A stretch of 34,103 nucleotides of DNA from Crocinitomicaceae bacterium (GCA_030730025.1 JANQWC010000021.1:46773-80875); one strand, 5' to 3'. Positions 1 to 8,438 are shown, numbered from the stretch's first letter. Made by a program: numbers and translations. The notes: generated by a model from the sequence alone, not told the origin.

Positions 1-3000
1 TGGCTTCGGTGTTGTTGGCGCAGGAGTTGGTTTTGGCGCAACTGGTTTTGGTGTTGTAGGTGCAGGAGTTGGTTTTGGCGCAACTGGTTTTGGTGTTACA
101 GGCTTAGGTGTTGTAGGCGCCGGAGTAGGTGTGGGTCTTGGTGTTTGAGGTTTTAAGGCGTCTTGTTTTCCTTCGGATTGCTTGTTTCCATTCGGATTGG
201 TCATGATGCCTTCGCCACCAGTTCCGTCATAAGTCACTAAATATGTATCCGTCAGCGTACCGCAGTCATTTGTGACGGTAATGGTGAGGTTATTGAGCCC
301 TGGAATGAGGCTGATTTCCGCTAAAATATTACCGAGGTTATTGCTAAAACCAGTGAGTAGCTCTCCGTTCATGGAAAGCGTAACGGTCATGCTGCTGGTA
401 TAGTTCAGGATTTGCGCATTATACGTAAATATGGATTGGTTGGTGGTATGTCCGTTCGGGTCCATGTTGTAAATGACTTGTGGAATCGAGCAAGGTTGGT
501 AGCTGATTTCTCTTGTTTTGGTATCTGTACCGCAAGTATTTGTTGCGCTGAGGCTGATGTTATTGTTGCCTGCCGATAAAACCAATGGAATACTGAACTG
601 ATTGCCAAAGAGTGTCCCGCCCGTTTGGGCAAGCCCGTTATTGAGTACCTGAATTGAAGCAACATCATTGATTTGCGTAACGGTTGCGGTCAAAATCAGA
701 TTCGGATTGCTCACATTTGAAAGGCCAGCAGTAGGGCTGGTGATCTCAAGGGTTGGCTGTACGCAAGGCGCGCTAAATGAATAGTTGACGTTTTCAGAAG
801 CCACACCACAGTTATTTTGTGCTGCGAGCGTCACGACATTGTTTCCGTTGCTCAGTTGCAAGGAGGCGGTGATGGCCCCGTTTTGATAACTGAATGCCTG
901 CACGGTATTGTTGAGCATGAGGTTGATGTTTTGCGCATTGCTCACGCCACTCACGCTTGCAGTGAACTGCATGGTTGGGTTTGTGAGCGGTCCAGCGGCT
1001 TGTCCAAATTGGATTTGTGGTGCATTGCAAGGCACGTAGTTGATGCTGATGGTTTGGCTCGTGCGCTCACAGTTATTTGTTCCTTGAAGTACGATAGTGT
1101 TCGGACCAGGTTGTAAATTCAGAGCTGCACTAAAACTTTGATTTTGGAGCGTGAAAGGTAGCCCGCTTTGTCCGTTCAAGGACAAAATGATTTGTGCTGT
1201 CGTGAGTGCGCTTACTTGTGCAGTCAGCAAAAGTGCGGAATTGGCAACAGTGCTCCCGTTAAGTCCTGAGTTGGTGACCGCAATTTGAGGTGCAACACAT
1301 GGCGCATAAGTAATATTCCAAGATTGCATTTCGGCACCACAATTATTGGTTGCACTTAGTACAATATTGTTGTTGCCATTGGCCAATTGAACACTCGCGG
1401 TGATGCTTCCGTTAGTGTAATTGAACGCAATTGGGGTTCCATTGACCAACAAACTGATCTGGTTGGCGTTTGTAATTTGCGAAACTTGCGCGCTGATATT
1501 GACAAGCTGAACTTGGCTTTCTAAAGTTGCTGCTGGGCTTGCATTGCTCAATTGAGGTGCAGTACACGGCTCATAGACGACCGTCCAATTTTCGATGTCG
1601 CTGCCGCAAGTATTGGTGGCCACCAAATTGATCAAATTGGCGCCGGGCTGCAAGTTGAAATTGGCAGATAGGAGGTTGTTATTGAAGCTATAATTTTGAG
1701 TTTGCCCGTTGACGCTCAGTTGGATTTGATTGGCAAAAGTATTGGCAAGCAACGCGGTATAAACAAAGTTGGCATTGCTAGTGCTCGCGCCATTTGGAAT
1801 GGCAGCGGTGGTAGTGATTTGTGGTGCCTGACACTGCACAAAACTGATTTGAATACTTTTGCTGTCTGCCCCGCACGCATTATTTACCTGGATGGCAATT
1901 TGATTGCTACCAGATATGAGCGAAAGGGTACTACTGATGTGGTTATTGACAAAATTGAAAGGTACTGCAACGCCGTTCAACTTTACTTGGATAGCTTGGC
2001 TAGCGCTGACCCCACTGACATTAGCCAAAAAGTTCAAGGTCTGTGCGTTGGTGGTGGTTCCGTTTGCACTTGGTTGGAGAAGGGTGATCAAAGGCGCCAC
2101 GCAATTGTCATAGCGCACAAAAATTGTTTTGTTCGCCTGACCACAACTGCGCACGGCATTGATGACAATTTGATTGAGACCCGGTTGTAAATTTAAAAAA
2201 GAAGTGAGGGTGCTGTTGATGCTATTGAAATTCCCATTAGAGAAATTAAAGGCGACCGGCGAACCATTGTTGGTGACGCTCAAACCATTTTGAGTAGCCA
2301 TATTTTGAATGGTGGCGGTCAATAAAATACTGTTATTGGTCACTACCAACGGATTGCTGCTCGTGGTGTTGTTCAAATTTCCTTGTACGTTCAAAACAGG
2401 TGCTTGGCAATCGTCAAAAGTATACGTGAAAGTCTCGACATCTGATCCGCAGTCATTGGTAGCGGTCATGGTGAGGGTGTTGAGGCCAACTAATAATTGT
2501 GCATTCAGATCGAGCTGACCATTCGCCGCGTTGTAAGTGAAGGCCGTTTGTTCGATGCCATTGAAAATGACTTTGATATTGTTGCGGTTTGCAACATTGC
2601 TGATCGTGGCCCGCATGCGCAGAGCTGCAGAATTCAAGGTGCTATTGACGGCTGGGCTCGCAATGGCAATCACTGGTGGCGTGCAATTTTGATAATTGAT
2701 AGAGCTCGTGATCAAGTCTGTGCCGCAAGCGTTGGTGTAGCGGACCTGGAAATTGTTAAGTCCTGGCGCGAGGGTGATGTTCGCAGAGATGGTAGAGCCG
2801 ATGAGCTGTGCGTTATTGACAGCAATGTTGTTGTGCAGTACGAGCACCTGGCCGTTTTGGGTAGTGCCGTTGAGTTTGGCGCTGAGCGCGAAGGTGCTTT
2901 GGTTGGTGGTGCTGCCCGGTGCGTTGGGTTGTAACCAACTGAGCTGAGGTGTGCGGCAGTCATTGTAATTGATGCTGATTTGATCAAACGCGCTGCCACA

Positions 3001-4374
3001 GTCATTGGTAGCGTTGATGCGAATGACGTTTGTACCGGGAGTGAGGTTGATGCTGCGCTGTACTAAGCCATTGTTCGGATTGAAATTGAAGCCGTTCACC
3101 GACATGCCGTTGTGCAAAATCTGAATTTGGTTGTTGTTCAGATGACCACTAAGGGTGGCATTGAGCGTGTAGGTGGCTTGGTCTACCGTTGCGGCATTGG
3201 CACTGGCGTTCATGATTTGAACAGTGGGTAATTGGCAAGCAACTTGTTCAATTTGAACTACTTGTGTTTTTGTTCCGCAAGCGGTTGTGGCCGTAATGGT
3301 AAAGGTGTTGAGCCCAGGTAATAAATTGACAGTTGCCTGTAAACGCTTTGTTTGGGTGTTGAAATCAAACGGAAGCGCTTGATTCAAAGCATTTGTGAGC
3401 TGGATCTCTTGTGAATTGTTCACATTGGCGAGGTCGAAACGCAGTAAAATACTCGTAACCGAAACACTTGTTTGTGGCTGTCCAACGATGCTGATGACCG
3501 GCTGCGGACAGTTTTGTGTAAAGTTGTTGATGTTGGTGACGGCTGGGTTGTTGTCGCGAATAGGCGCTGGCTTGGATTCTCTTCCTTTGAAATGTAATTG
3601 AAAAAAGCCAGAAGTGTAGTGATACCAATCGTTTTTGAGTCGCGGATCTGCCTGCGTTAGGCCATCAAAAGAGTCGGCCATGGTAAATGTTGTCTTGTGC
3701 TCGACCCCAATGCTGAAGCGCCCTTTGTGATACGCCAAGCCAAAACCAAGACTAGGCATCCAGTTCACCGCCCAATCATTGTTTTGGAGCCCATCGAGTC
3801 GGGTCTCGTAAATTTGATCGGTGAGTCCGAGTAATTGTTGTTGGGCTGGCATCGTGAGATCAAGGCTGTTGTAGTCGTAAATACCATTTGTGTCCAATAC
3901 ATCTGACCACGTTTGCTGCCAAGTGAGGCCCACGCCACCAAAAATATACGGATCAAAGCCGGTGCGCTCGCGCAAGCGGCCCGCGTGTAAAACGAGCTCT
4001 AAATCGAGTTCTCTGATATCCGAACGAAAGTTGTGGACGTATTGGTTGCCGCCTGTTAAATATGGAGTCAAGGCAGAATTCAAGCTTAAATCTTGGACAT
4101 TTAATGTAGAAAAGGCATCAGACTGTCCATACCATTGCCCCGCTAAAAAGCGTCCGCGCAGGTCAAAAGACAAACCGCGTCCGTAGTCGTAATTGTAAGA
4201 ACGCCCGAGGGTAAGCCCCCAACCGTTGTAACGTTCGTGGTCGAGGTCGGTACTGTGCCAAGTGCCACCGTAATTGAGGCCCCAAAACCATTTGGAAGAA
4301 TTGTAATTGACGTGTTGTGCTGAAATACTCGTTAGCGTCAGTGCAAAGAGAAGAAGTGCGTAAAGTTTTCTCAT
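1..4374 (-). CDS. Large surface protein: outer-membrane barrel, 12 Ig-like repeats, Pro-rich tail (3' end outside window)
   Basis: A single open frame runs from ATG at 4374 to the left edge (1,458 codons) with no stop. Key cysteine codons checked at several points, from about 260 to 3510, are in the same frame. Residues 1-19 are a signal peptide (start MRKLYALLLFALTLTSISA). Residues about 20-275 are rich in aromatic alternating segments with glycine turns, like an 8- to 10-strand outer-membrane barrel. From residue 289 to about 1385 there are twelve repeats of roughly 91 residues, each opening with C-x-x-P and closing with N-x-C-G. A Thr/Pro/Lys/Ala tail follows from about residue 1387. The role is unknown; cell-surface adhesion or envelope scaffolding is inference. 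A C-terminal OmpA-like or sorting domain may lie outside the window. No Shine-Dalgarno is visible. I do not recognise a named gene. Confidence 0.85.
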   Translation of the reverse strand, partial: MRKLYALLLFALTLTSISAQHVNYNSSKWFWGLNYGGTWHSTDLDHERYNGWGLTLGRSYNYDYGRGLSFDLRGRFLAGQWYGQSDAFSTLNVQDLSLNSALTPYLTGGNQYVHNFRSDIRELDLELVLHAGRLRERTGFDPYIFGGVGLTWQQTWSDVLDTNGIYDYNSLDLTMPAQQQLLGLTDQIYETRLDGLQNNDWAVNWMPSLGFGLAYHKGRFSIGVEHKTTFTMADSFDGLTQADPRLKNDWYHYTSGFFQLHFKGRESKPAPIRDNNPAVTNINNFTQNCPQPVISIVGQPQTSVSVTSILLRFDLANVNNSQEIQLTNALNQALPFDFNTQTKRLQATVNLLPGLNTFTITATTACGTKTQVVQIEQVACQLPTVQIMNASANAATVDQATYTLNATLSGHLNNNQIQILHNGMSVNGFNFNPNNGLVQRSINLTPGTNVIRINATNDCGSAFDQISINYNDCRTPQLSWLQPNAPGSTTNQSTFALSAKLNGTTQNGQVLVLHNNIAVNNAQLIGSTISANITLAPGLNNFQVRYTNACGTDLITSSINYQNCTPPVIAIASPAVNSTLNSAALRMRATISNVANRNNIKVIFNGIEQTAFTYNAANGQLDLNAQLLVGLNTLTMTATNDCGSDVETFTYTFDDCQAPVLNVQGNLNNTTSSNPLVVTNNSILLTATIQNMATQNGLSVTNNGSPVAFNFSNGNFNSINSTLTSFLNLQPGLNQIVINAVRSCGQANKTIFVRYDNCVAPLITLLQPSANGTTTNAQTLNFLANVSGVSASQAIQVKLNGVAVPFNFVNNHISSTLSLISGSNQIAIQVNNACGADSKSIQISFVQCQAPQITTTAAIPNGASTSNANFVYTALLANTFANQIQLSVNGQTQNYSFNNNLLSANFNLQPGANLINLVATNTCGSDIENWTVVYEPCTAPQLSNASPAATLESQVQLVNISAQVSQITNANQISLLVNGTPIAFNYTNGSITASVQLANGNNNIVLSATNNCGAEMQSWNITYAPCVAPQIAVTNSGLNGSTVANSALLLTAQVSALTTAQIILSLNGQSGLPFTLQNQSFSAALNLQPGPNTIVLQGTNNCERTSQTISINYVPCNAPQIQFGQAAGPLTNPTMQFTASVSGVSNAQNINLMLNNTVQAFSYQNGAITASLQLSNGNNVVTLAAQNNCGVASENVNYSFSAPCVQPTLEITSPTAGLSNVSNPNLILTATVTQINDVASIQVLNNGLAQTGGTLFGNQFSIPLVLSAGNNNISLSATNTCGTDTKTREISYQPCSIPQVIYNMDPNGHTTNQSIFTYNAQILNYTSSMTVTLSMNGELLTGFSNNLGNILAEISLIPGLNNLTITVTNDCGTLTDTYLVTYDGTGGEGIMTNPNGNKQSEGKQDALKPQTPRPTPTPAPTTPKPVTPKPVAPKPTPAPTTPKPVAPKPTPAPTTPKP
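28..111 (-). repeat. 42-bp tandem repeat coding a Pro-rich linker
   Basis: The segments 28-69 and 70-111 are two copies of a 42-base unit. They are identical over the first 27 bases and diverge after position 97. Each codes a 14-residue Thr-Pro-Ala-Pro-Thr-Thr-Pro-Lys-Pro-Val-Ala-Pro-Lys-Pro type unit. A related partial copy lies at 112-129, and the pattern continues to base 1. The result is a rigid, cationic polyproline linker. Confidence 0.8.
230..3510 (-). repeat. Twelve tandem Ig-like protein repeats (about 273 bp each)
   Basis: The encoded repeats share a pattern: C-x-x-P-x-(I/V/L) at the start, a middle strand ending in asparagine-rich turns, then L-x-x-G-x-N, and N-x-C-G-x6-I-x-Y-x2-C leading into the next copy. 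Each unit carries two cysteines, so one disulfide per domain is plausible in a secreted protein. Copies are divergent at DNA level, which suggests old duplication rather than recent expansion. The fold resembles HYR/cadherin-like bacterial surface modules; the exact family is not assigned. Confidence 0.75.
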
Positions 4375-4415
4375 ATGTTTGATTTTGTTTGGGTTGCCTA
4401 AATTTTGTGCCAAAG

Positions 4416-4440
4416 TTCTTAAAAATTAGCTTTTTAAGAA
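4416..4440. promoter_or_regulatory. Perfect AT-rich inverted repeat between two genes
   Basis: The arms TTCTTAAAAA (4416-4425) and TTTTTAAGAA (4431-4440) are perfectly complementary around a 5-base loop. The repeat sits between the stop of the YD-repeat protein and the start of the surface protein, both on the minus strand. It could be a weak terminator for the first or an operator or leader hairpin for the second. The stem has few G/C pairs and no long T tract directly follows, so the role is open. Confidence 0.5.
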
Positions 4441-4456
4441 AAAATAACACGCTATT

Positions 4457-5350
4457 TTAAGGTTTGGGGTAGTAAGAGTAGTTGGTAAAGCGCAAAATAC
4501 TCAGTTGATCTGAGCGCATGTCTTTTTTGATCAGTGAACCTAAAAACCCTGTTTTATAGTCGTATACAATTTGATAATCAGTCAGAAAAGTGCCGTTTTC
4601 ATAATGGTGCATCTCGATTAAATTACCCCATTGGTCATAGCGATAGCGCCATTCTTCTTTAGCCACCTGTGCGCTATCAAGAACCAAGGACTTGACCGCT
4701 AATAAACCCGTTTGGTCGTAGCTAAACTTGGTGTGTTCGCTATTTTGGGAAATGCGGTAATAGGTAGTGCTGCTGCGCAGGTAGTTTTCTTCGTCAAAGG
4801 TGCGGCTCACTTCTAGATAAGGTCTTTGATAGTTGTTGTAGCGCGTGTAGTCTTGCGGTTTGTCGTTGTGGTAGCGCAGGGTTTCGGTTCGCATCTTGAC
4901 CGAAGACAGCAAAGAGTCTTTGCGGTGGTCGTAGACATCTCTATAAAGCGCCACGCTGGTCAGTCTCGAGAGGGAGTCATAGGTGTAGTGTTCTGAAATA
5001 GCACCGCCGTAAGCAGCATACCGATGCAAGCGCAGCTCGCCGCTTTCGAAATAAGCGTAATGATGAAAAATGCTGTCTTTGGCAGCTCCTTTTTGAAGGA
5101 TTTCTATGCTGGAAATGAGTTGGCCCTTTGGATTGAAAGTATACTTAAAGGTGTCGGCGCTGGGCTTGAAGGCTTCGCTCCCTTTTTTGTAGGTATAAAA
5201 ACCGTCTATTGTTCGGATATGTTGGGCCGCGATGAGACTGTCGTTGAAAAACGGCTTGGTACTAAAAGCTTGTCCTTCTTGATTCAAGATAAACTGTGCA
5301 CGAAGCCCGAGCGTCAGACAAACACCTAAAAAGAGCAAAAGAACCCTCAC
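4457..5350 (-). CDS. Hypothetical secreted protein with YD/RHS-like repeats
   Basis: The 297-residue product has an N-terminal hydrophobic signal peptide (MRVLLLFLGVCLTLGLRAQ); there is no convincing lipobox. The rest contains repeated short strands with a tyrosine/aspartate core, such as YTYDSLSRLTSV, FSYDQTGLLAV and RYRYDQWGNLIEM, similar to the YD repeats of RHS/wall-associated proteins. They are too few for a closed RHS shell, and no toxin domain is visible. The start is GTG at 5350, sharing one base with the glyS stop (TAGTG), so translation is probably coupled to glyS. Export to the periplasm or surface is likely; function is unknown. Confidence 0.75.
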   Translation of the reverse strand: MRVLLLFLGVCLTLGLRAQFILNQEGQAFSTKPFFNDSLIAAQHIRTIDGFYTYKKGSEAFKPSADTFKYTFNPKGQLISSIEILQKGAAKDSIFHHYAYFESGELRLHRYAAYGGAISEHYTYDSLSRLTSVALYRDVYDHRKDSLLSSVKMRTETLRYHNDKPQDYTRYNNYQRPYLEVSRTFDEENYLRSSTTYYRISQNSEHTKFSYDQTGLLAVKSLVLDSAQVAKEEWRYRYDQWGNLIEMHHYENGTFLTDYQIVYDYKTGFLGSLIKKDMRSDQLSILRFTNYSYYPKP

Positions 5351-6894
5351 TAGCGCAGACCCAATAAAACGCTTTTCCAGCTCGCTTTTTGTGCGATGAC
5401 GCCCTCGAGTTCAGCAATGCTGATGCGGTCTTGGGTCATGGTGTCGCGGTCGCGGATGGTGACGGTGTTGTCTTCTAAAGTTTGGTGATCAACGGTAATG
5501 GAATAAGGCGTGCCAATGGCATCTTGACGGCGGTAACGCTTGCCAATGGAGTCTTTTTCGTCGTAGAGCATGCTGTATTCAAGCTGTAGTTGCGCCATAA
5601 TTTCGCGCGCTTTTTCTGGCAAGCCGTCTTTTTTGATGAGCGGTAAAATGGCAGCTTTGTAGGGAGCCAACACCGCAGGTATCTTGAGCACAACGCGTTC
5701 AGAGCCATCAGCTAAGGTTTCTTCTTGGTAAGCTGCACTCAATACCGCCAAAAACATGCGGTCGAGGCCCACTGACGTTTCGACCACGTAAGGCACATAG
5801 CTTTGGTTGAGTTCTGGATCAAAAAATTGGAGTTTTTTGCCAGAAAATTGTTCGTGTTGTTTGAGGTCGAAGTCGGTGCGGGAGTGTATGCCTTCGAGTT
5901 CTTTGAAGCCCATCGGAAAATTGTATTCGATGTCGCAGGCCGCATTGGCATAGTGAGCCAATTTGAGGTGATCGTGAAAACGGTAAAGCCCATCGCCTAA
6001 ACCTAAGTTTTGGTGCCATTTGGTGCGCAGGGTTTTCCAGTAGTCGTACCACTTCATTTCTTCGCCTGGGCGCACAAAAAATTGCATTTCCATTTGTTCA
6101 AACTCGCGCATGCGGAAGATGAATTGGCGGGCCACAATTTCGTTGCGAAAGGCCTTGCCAATTTGCGCAATCCCAAACGGGATTTTCATGCGGCCAGATT
6201 TCTGTACATTGAGAAAGTTCACGAAGATCCCTTGTGCCGTTTCTGGACGCAGGTAAATGGTACTGGCGTCGCCGGCAACAGAACCGAGCTCCGTAGAGAA
6301 CATGAGGTTGAACTGGCGCACTTCTGTCCAGTTTTTGGAACCTGATATGGGGCATACAATCTCGAGATCTATAATGAGCTGACGCACACCCTCGAGGTCA
6401 TTGGCTTCGAGTGCGCTCTTCATGCGCGCTTCAATTTGTTGGATTTTTTCTTGGTTGCGCAGCACATTTGGGTTGGTTGCCCTGAATTGAGCTGCGTCAA
6501 AAGTATCTCCAAAGCGTTTTTGCCCTTTTTCTACTTCTTTCTCGATTTTTTGACGAATTTTTTCGATGTGGTCTTCGAGTAGGACATCGGCGCGGTAGCG
6601 TTTTTTGGAATCTTTGTTGTCGATTAATGGGTCATTGAAAGCATCGACGTGGCCAGACGCCTTCCAGGTGGTCGGGTGCATGAAAATCGCGGAATCTAGG
6701 CCAACGATGTTTTCATGTAGTTGAACCATGGCCTTCCACCAGTATGTTTTGATGTTGTTTTTGAGTTCTGCACCCAACTGACCGTAGTCGTAGGTGGCAG
6801 CGAGCCCGTCGTAAATTTCTGAAGACGGGAAAACAAATCCGTATTCTTTGGCGTGTGAAATGAGGTCTTTAAGGCGGTCTTTTTGTGCTTCCAT
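5350..6894 (-). CDS. glyS: Glycyl-tRNA synthetase (single-chain, alpha2 type)
   Basis: This cytoplasmic class II synthetase charges tRNA-Gly with glycine. The 514-residue protein has the eukaryote/archaea-like single-chain architecture. The catalytic core holds a CPISGSK segment, the LRPETAQGIFVNF motif, and the motif 2 region with FRNEI and RMREFEQMEMQFF. The C-terminal anticodon-binding domain follows (VLAPYKAAILPLIKK, then DAIGTPYSITVDHQTL). The frame is open 19 codons further upstream, but the ATG at 6894 (MEAQKDRLKDLI) matches the family start and lies just behind a -7 box. It is followed, with a one-base overlap, by a secreted YD-repeat protein with no obvious functional link. Confidence 0.95.
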   Translation of the reverse strand: MEAQKDRLKDLISHAKEYGFVFPSSEIYDGLAATYDYGQLGAELKNNIKTYWWKAMVQLHENIVGLDSAIFMHPTTWKASGHVDAFNDPLIDNKDSKKRYRADVLLEDHIEKIRQKIEKEVEKGQKRFGDTFDAAQFRATNPNVLRNQEKIQQIEARMKSALEANDLEGVRQLIIDLEIVCPISGSKNWTEVRQFNLMFSTELGSVAGDASTIYLRPETAQGIFVNFLNVQKSGRMKIPFGIAQIGKAFRNEIVARQFIFRMREFEQMEMQFFVRPGEEMKWYDYWKTLRTKWHQNLGLGDGLYRFHDHLKLAHYANAACDIEYNFPMGFKELEGIHSRTDFDLKQHEQFSGKKLQFFDPELNQSYVPYVVETSVGLDRMFLAVLSAAYQEETLADGSERVVLKIPAVLAPYKAAILPLIKKDGLPEKAREIMAQLQLEYSMLYDEKDSIGKRYRRQDAIGTPYSITVDHQTLEDNTVTIRDRDTMTQDRISIAELEGVIAQKASWKSVLLGLR

Positions 6895-6899
6895 AGTTG

Positions 6900-6907
6900 C
6901 AAAGATA
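6900..6907 (-). promoter_or_regulatory. -7 box (TATCTTTG) for glyS
   Basis: TATCTTTG on the minus strand fits the Bacteroidetes TAnnTTTG -7 consensus. It ends 5 bases before the glyS ATG, so transcription would start at or next to the start codon. It is preceded by GCTTTTCG, the same extension found at the maeB promoter. No clear -33 TTTG is visible. Confidence 0.6.
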
Positions 6908-6929
6908 CGAAAAGCGCTATTTTTACTCC

Positions 6930-7682
6930 ATGATTTTTTACCTCGACCCACAGCATTTTATTGACACCAACGCACCAATTGACCTTTCCTTGGCGCTAAG
7001 TGCCACTCCAGACAACCCCAGAGCTTGGTATGTAGACGCACCGCGCATGGAACCCGTGCGCGCAAATGGTTTTATAGGAAGCATAGCGGAGGGCGGCGCC
7101 GTCAATTTTAGAGATGTCTTTTTTAACCCACACGGGCATGGCACGCACACAGAATCTTATGGTCATATCAGCGAAGATATTTATCCAGTGAGCAAGGCGC
7201 TTGCGCACTATTTTTTCAAAGCGACCCTGCTGAGTGTGGTGCCAAAGGTACTAGACAACGGCGATCAGGTTGTTTTTGCCGACCAACTTGAATCTTTATT
7301 GTCCAATACTTTTACCGAAGCGATCATCATTCGAACGCTGCCCAATCATTTAGAGAAAAAAAGCGCCAATTATTCTGGAACGAATCCTACTTATTTTGAT
7401 GTTGGTGTTGTCGATTTATTGGATCAGTTAGACGTCAAGCATTTTTTAGTAGATACCCCTTCGGTAGATCGAGAAGAAGATGCAGGTATATTGGCGTTTC
7501 ACCATGCTTTTTGGAAGGTTCCGGAGGTTCCAGTAGCCGACCGCACCATTACCGAATTGGTTTTTGTACCCAATGAGGTGCAAGACGGGCAATATATTTT
7601 AGAGTTGCAAGTTGCGCATTTTGTCAATGATGCAGCGCCGAGTAGGCCTTTGCTGTATGCTATAAACGAAAAAAAGGACTGA
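6930..7682 (+). CDS. Cyclase-family metal hydrolase (kynurenine formamidase-like)
   Basis: The 250-residue protein (ATG at 6930, MIFYLDPQHFIDTNAP) resembles the cyclase/kynurenine formamidase fold (PF04199), Mn/Zn-dependent hydrolases of amides, lactams or ester-like bonds. The metal motif reads NPHGHGTHTESYGHI. It keeps the H-x-G-T-H core and the trailing histidine, but has Glu where the family usually has Asp, and no proline. Near the C-terminus HHAFWKVPE may supply another active-site histidine. The substrate is unknown; the gene stands alone and divergent from glyS, with no tryptophan-catabolism neighbours. An 11-codon upstream extension from 6897 is open but would overlap the glyS promoter, so I reject it. 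Confidence 0.8.
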   Translation: MIFYLDPQHFIDTNAPIDLSLALSATPDNPRAWYVDAPRMEPVRANGFIGSIAEGGAVNFRDVFFNPHGHGTHTESYGHISEDIYPVSKALAHYFFKATLLSVVPKVLDNGDQVVFADQLESLLSNTFTEAIIIRTLPNHLEKKSANYSGTNPTYFDVGVVDLLDQLDVKHFLVDTPSVDREEDAGILAFHHAFWKVPEVPVADRTITELVFVPNEVQDGQYILELQVAHFVNDAAPSRPLLYAINEKKD

Positions 7683-7697
7683 CGAATCAGCCCTTTT
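7672..7697 (+). terminator. Hairpin terminator after the cyclase gene
   Basis: The arms AAAAGG-A-CTGA and TCAG-C-CCTTTT pair around a CGAA loop with one A/C mismatch. The T run follows on the plus strand, and an A run precedes it that serves the other strand. The hairpin overlaps the TGA stop of the cyclase gene. Confidence 0.65.
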
Positions 7698-7994
7698 CCT
7701 AGTAGTAGACAAAACTGTCTGAGTGGTACGTAGTAAAGAATAAGGACAGGAACTTCTTGAGCACATTCCTTTCGGACGTTGACAAAAACTATTAAACTCT
7801 TATCAAACTAGAAAATGAAACTGCCTCTCCAAGCAGCTTGTCAACTGCTATGCACAAGAAGTAACCTGTTTCTCTCCTTATTTCAAAATAAACTTACAGC
7901 GAAAATAAATAGCATTCCGTGTCAAATGAACATCATCTCGGATTGACTGAATATTAGCCCATTTTTTGTGAATATTGCAATCACAAGAGAACTA
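7698..7994. other. Gene-free convergent gap of about 300 bases
   Basis: This lies between the cyclase terminator and the end of the acetyltransferase gene. It has no ORF of convincing length and no tRNA-like fold that I can see. There are only short hairpins: AGACA/TGTCT at 7707-7720 and AGCAG/CTGCT near 7839-7859. It is more AT-rich than its flanks. It may be spacer or a decayed gene. Confidence 0.5.
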
Positions 7995-8438
7995 TTAATC
8001 AAAAAATAAACGACCATTGATCCATTCGGGGTCTAGTGTGGCATGGTTGCGTCTGTAGAAATTCAATGCGGTATGATTCCAGTCCAGCACCTGCCAGTCC
8101 ATGCGCTTGACGCCCATTTGCTTGGCGGTCTGCACCACCTCATCAAATAAAGCCTGCCCATAACCTTGTTTGCGTTCGGCTTCTTGGACATAAAAATCTT
8201 CTAAATACAGGCAGCGACCTTTCCATGTAGAGTAGGAAATGTAATAGAGTGCAAAACCCACAACGCTATTTGCTTCGTTAGTGGCGACGATTGCCGAACA
8301 AATTTGGTCGTCAAAAAGGTCGATTTCTAATTGCGCTGGTGTATTGACTACCTGTTCGGGTGCCCTTTCAAAAGAGGCCAATTCTTCAATTAAACCAAAG
8401 ATGGCAGAAACGTCTTGTCTTGTAGCAGTGCGGATCAT
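7995..8438 (-). CDS. GNAT N-acetyltransferase, diamine/thialysine acetyltransferase-like
   Basis: The 147-residue single-domain GNAT enzyme uses acetyl-CoA to acetylate an amine. The closest family pattern is the spermidine/spermine (SSAT) and thialysine acetyltransferase group: FALYYISYSTWKG, then the LYLEDFYV strand, the acetyl-CoA loop around RKQGYGQALF, and the late segment DWNHTALNFYRR with the conserved Asn and Tyr. The substrate is not certain from sequence. The start ATG at 8438 shares one base with the sprA stop (TAATG), so it is the last gene of the maeB-ruvA-sprA unit. A role in secretion is not implied by this position. Confidence 0.85.
   Translation of the reverse strand: MIRTATRQDVSAIFGLIEELASFERAPEQVVNTPAQLEIDLFDDQICSAIVATNEANSVVGFALYYISYSTWKGRCLYLEDFYVQEAERKQGYGQALFDEVVQTAKQMGVKRMDWQVLDWNHTALNFYRRNHATLDPEWINGRLFFD

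Noticed and set aside
1..150. Possible CRISPR array from the repeated 42-base unit
   Set aside because: The units are contiguous without spacers, in frame, and code a Pro-rich linker.
1696..2190. 164-codon plus-strand ORF opposite the large repeat protein
   Set aside because: It lies antisense to the conserved Ig-like repeats, has no recognisable domain, and the minus frame is continuous with signal peptide and repeats.
6895..6951. 19-codon N-terminal extension of glyS
   Set aside because: It would translate the promoter box and overlap the cyclase start; MEAQKDRLKDL is the family-like start.
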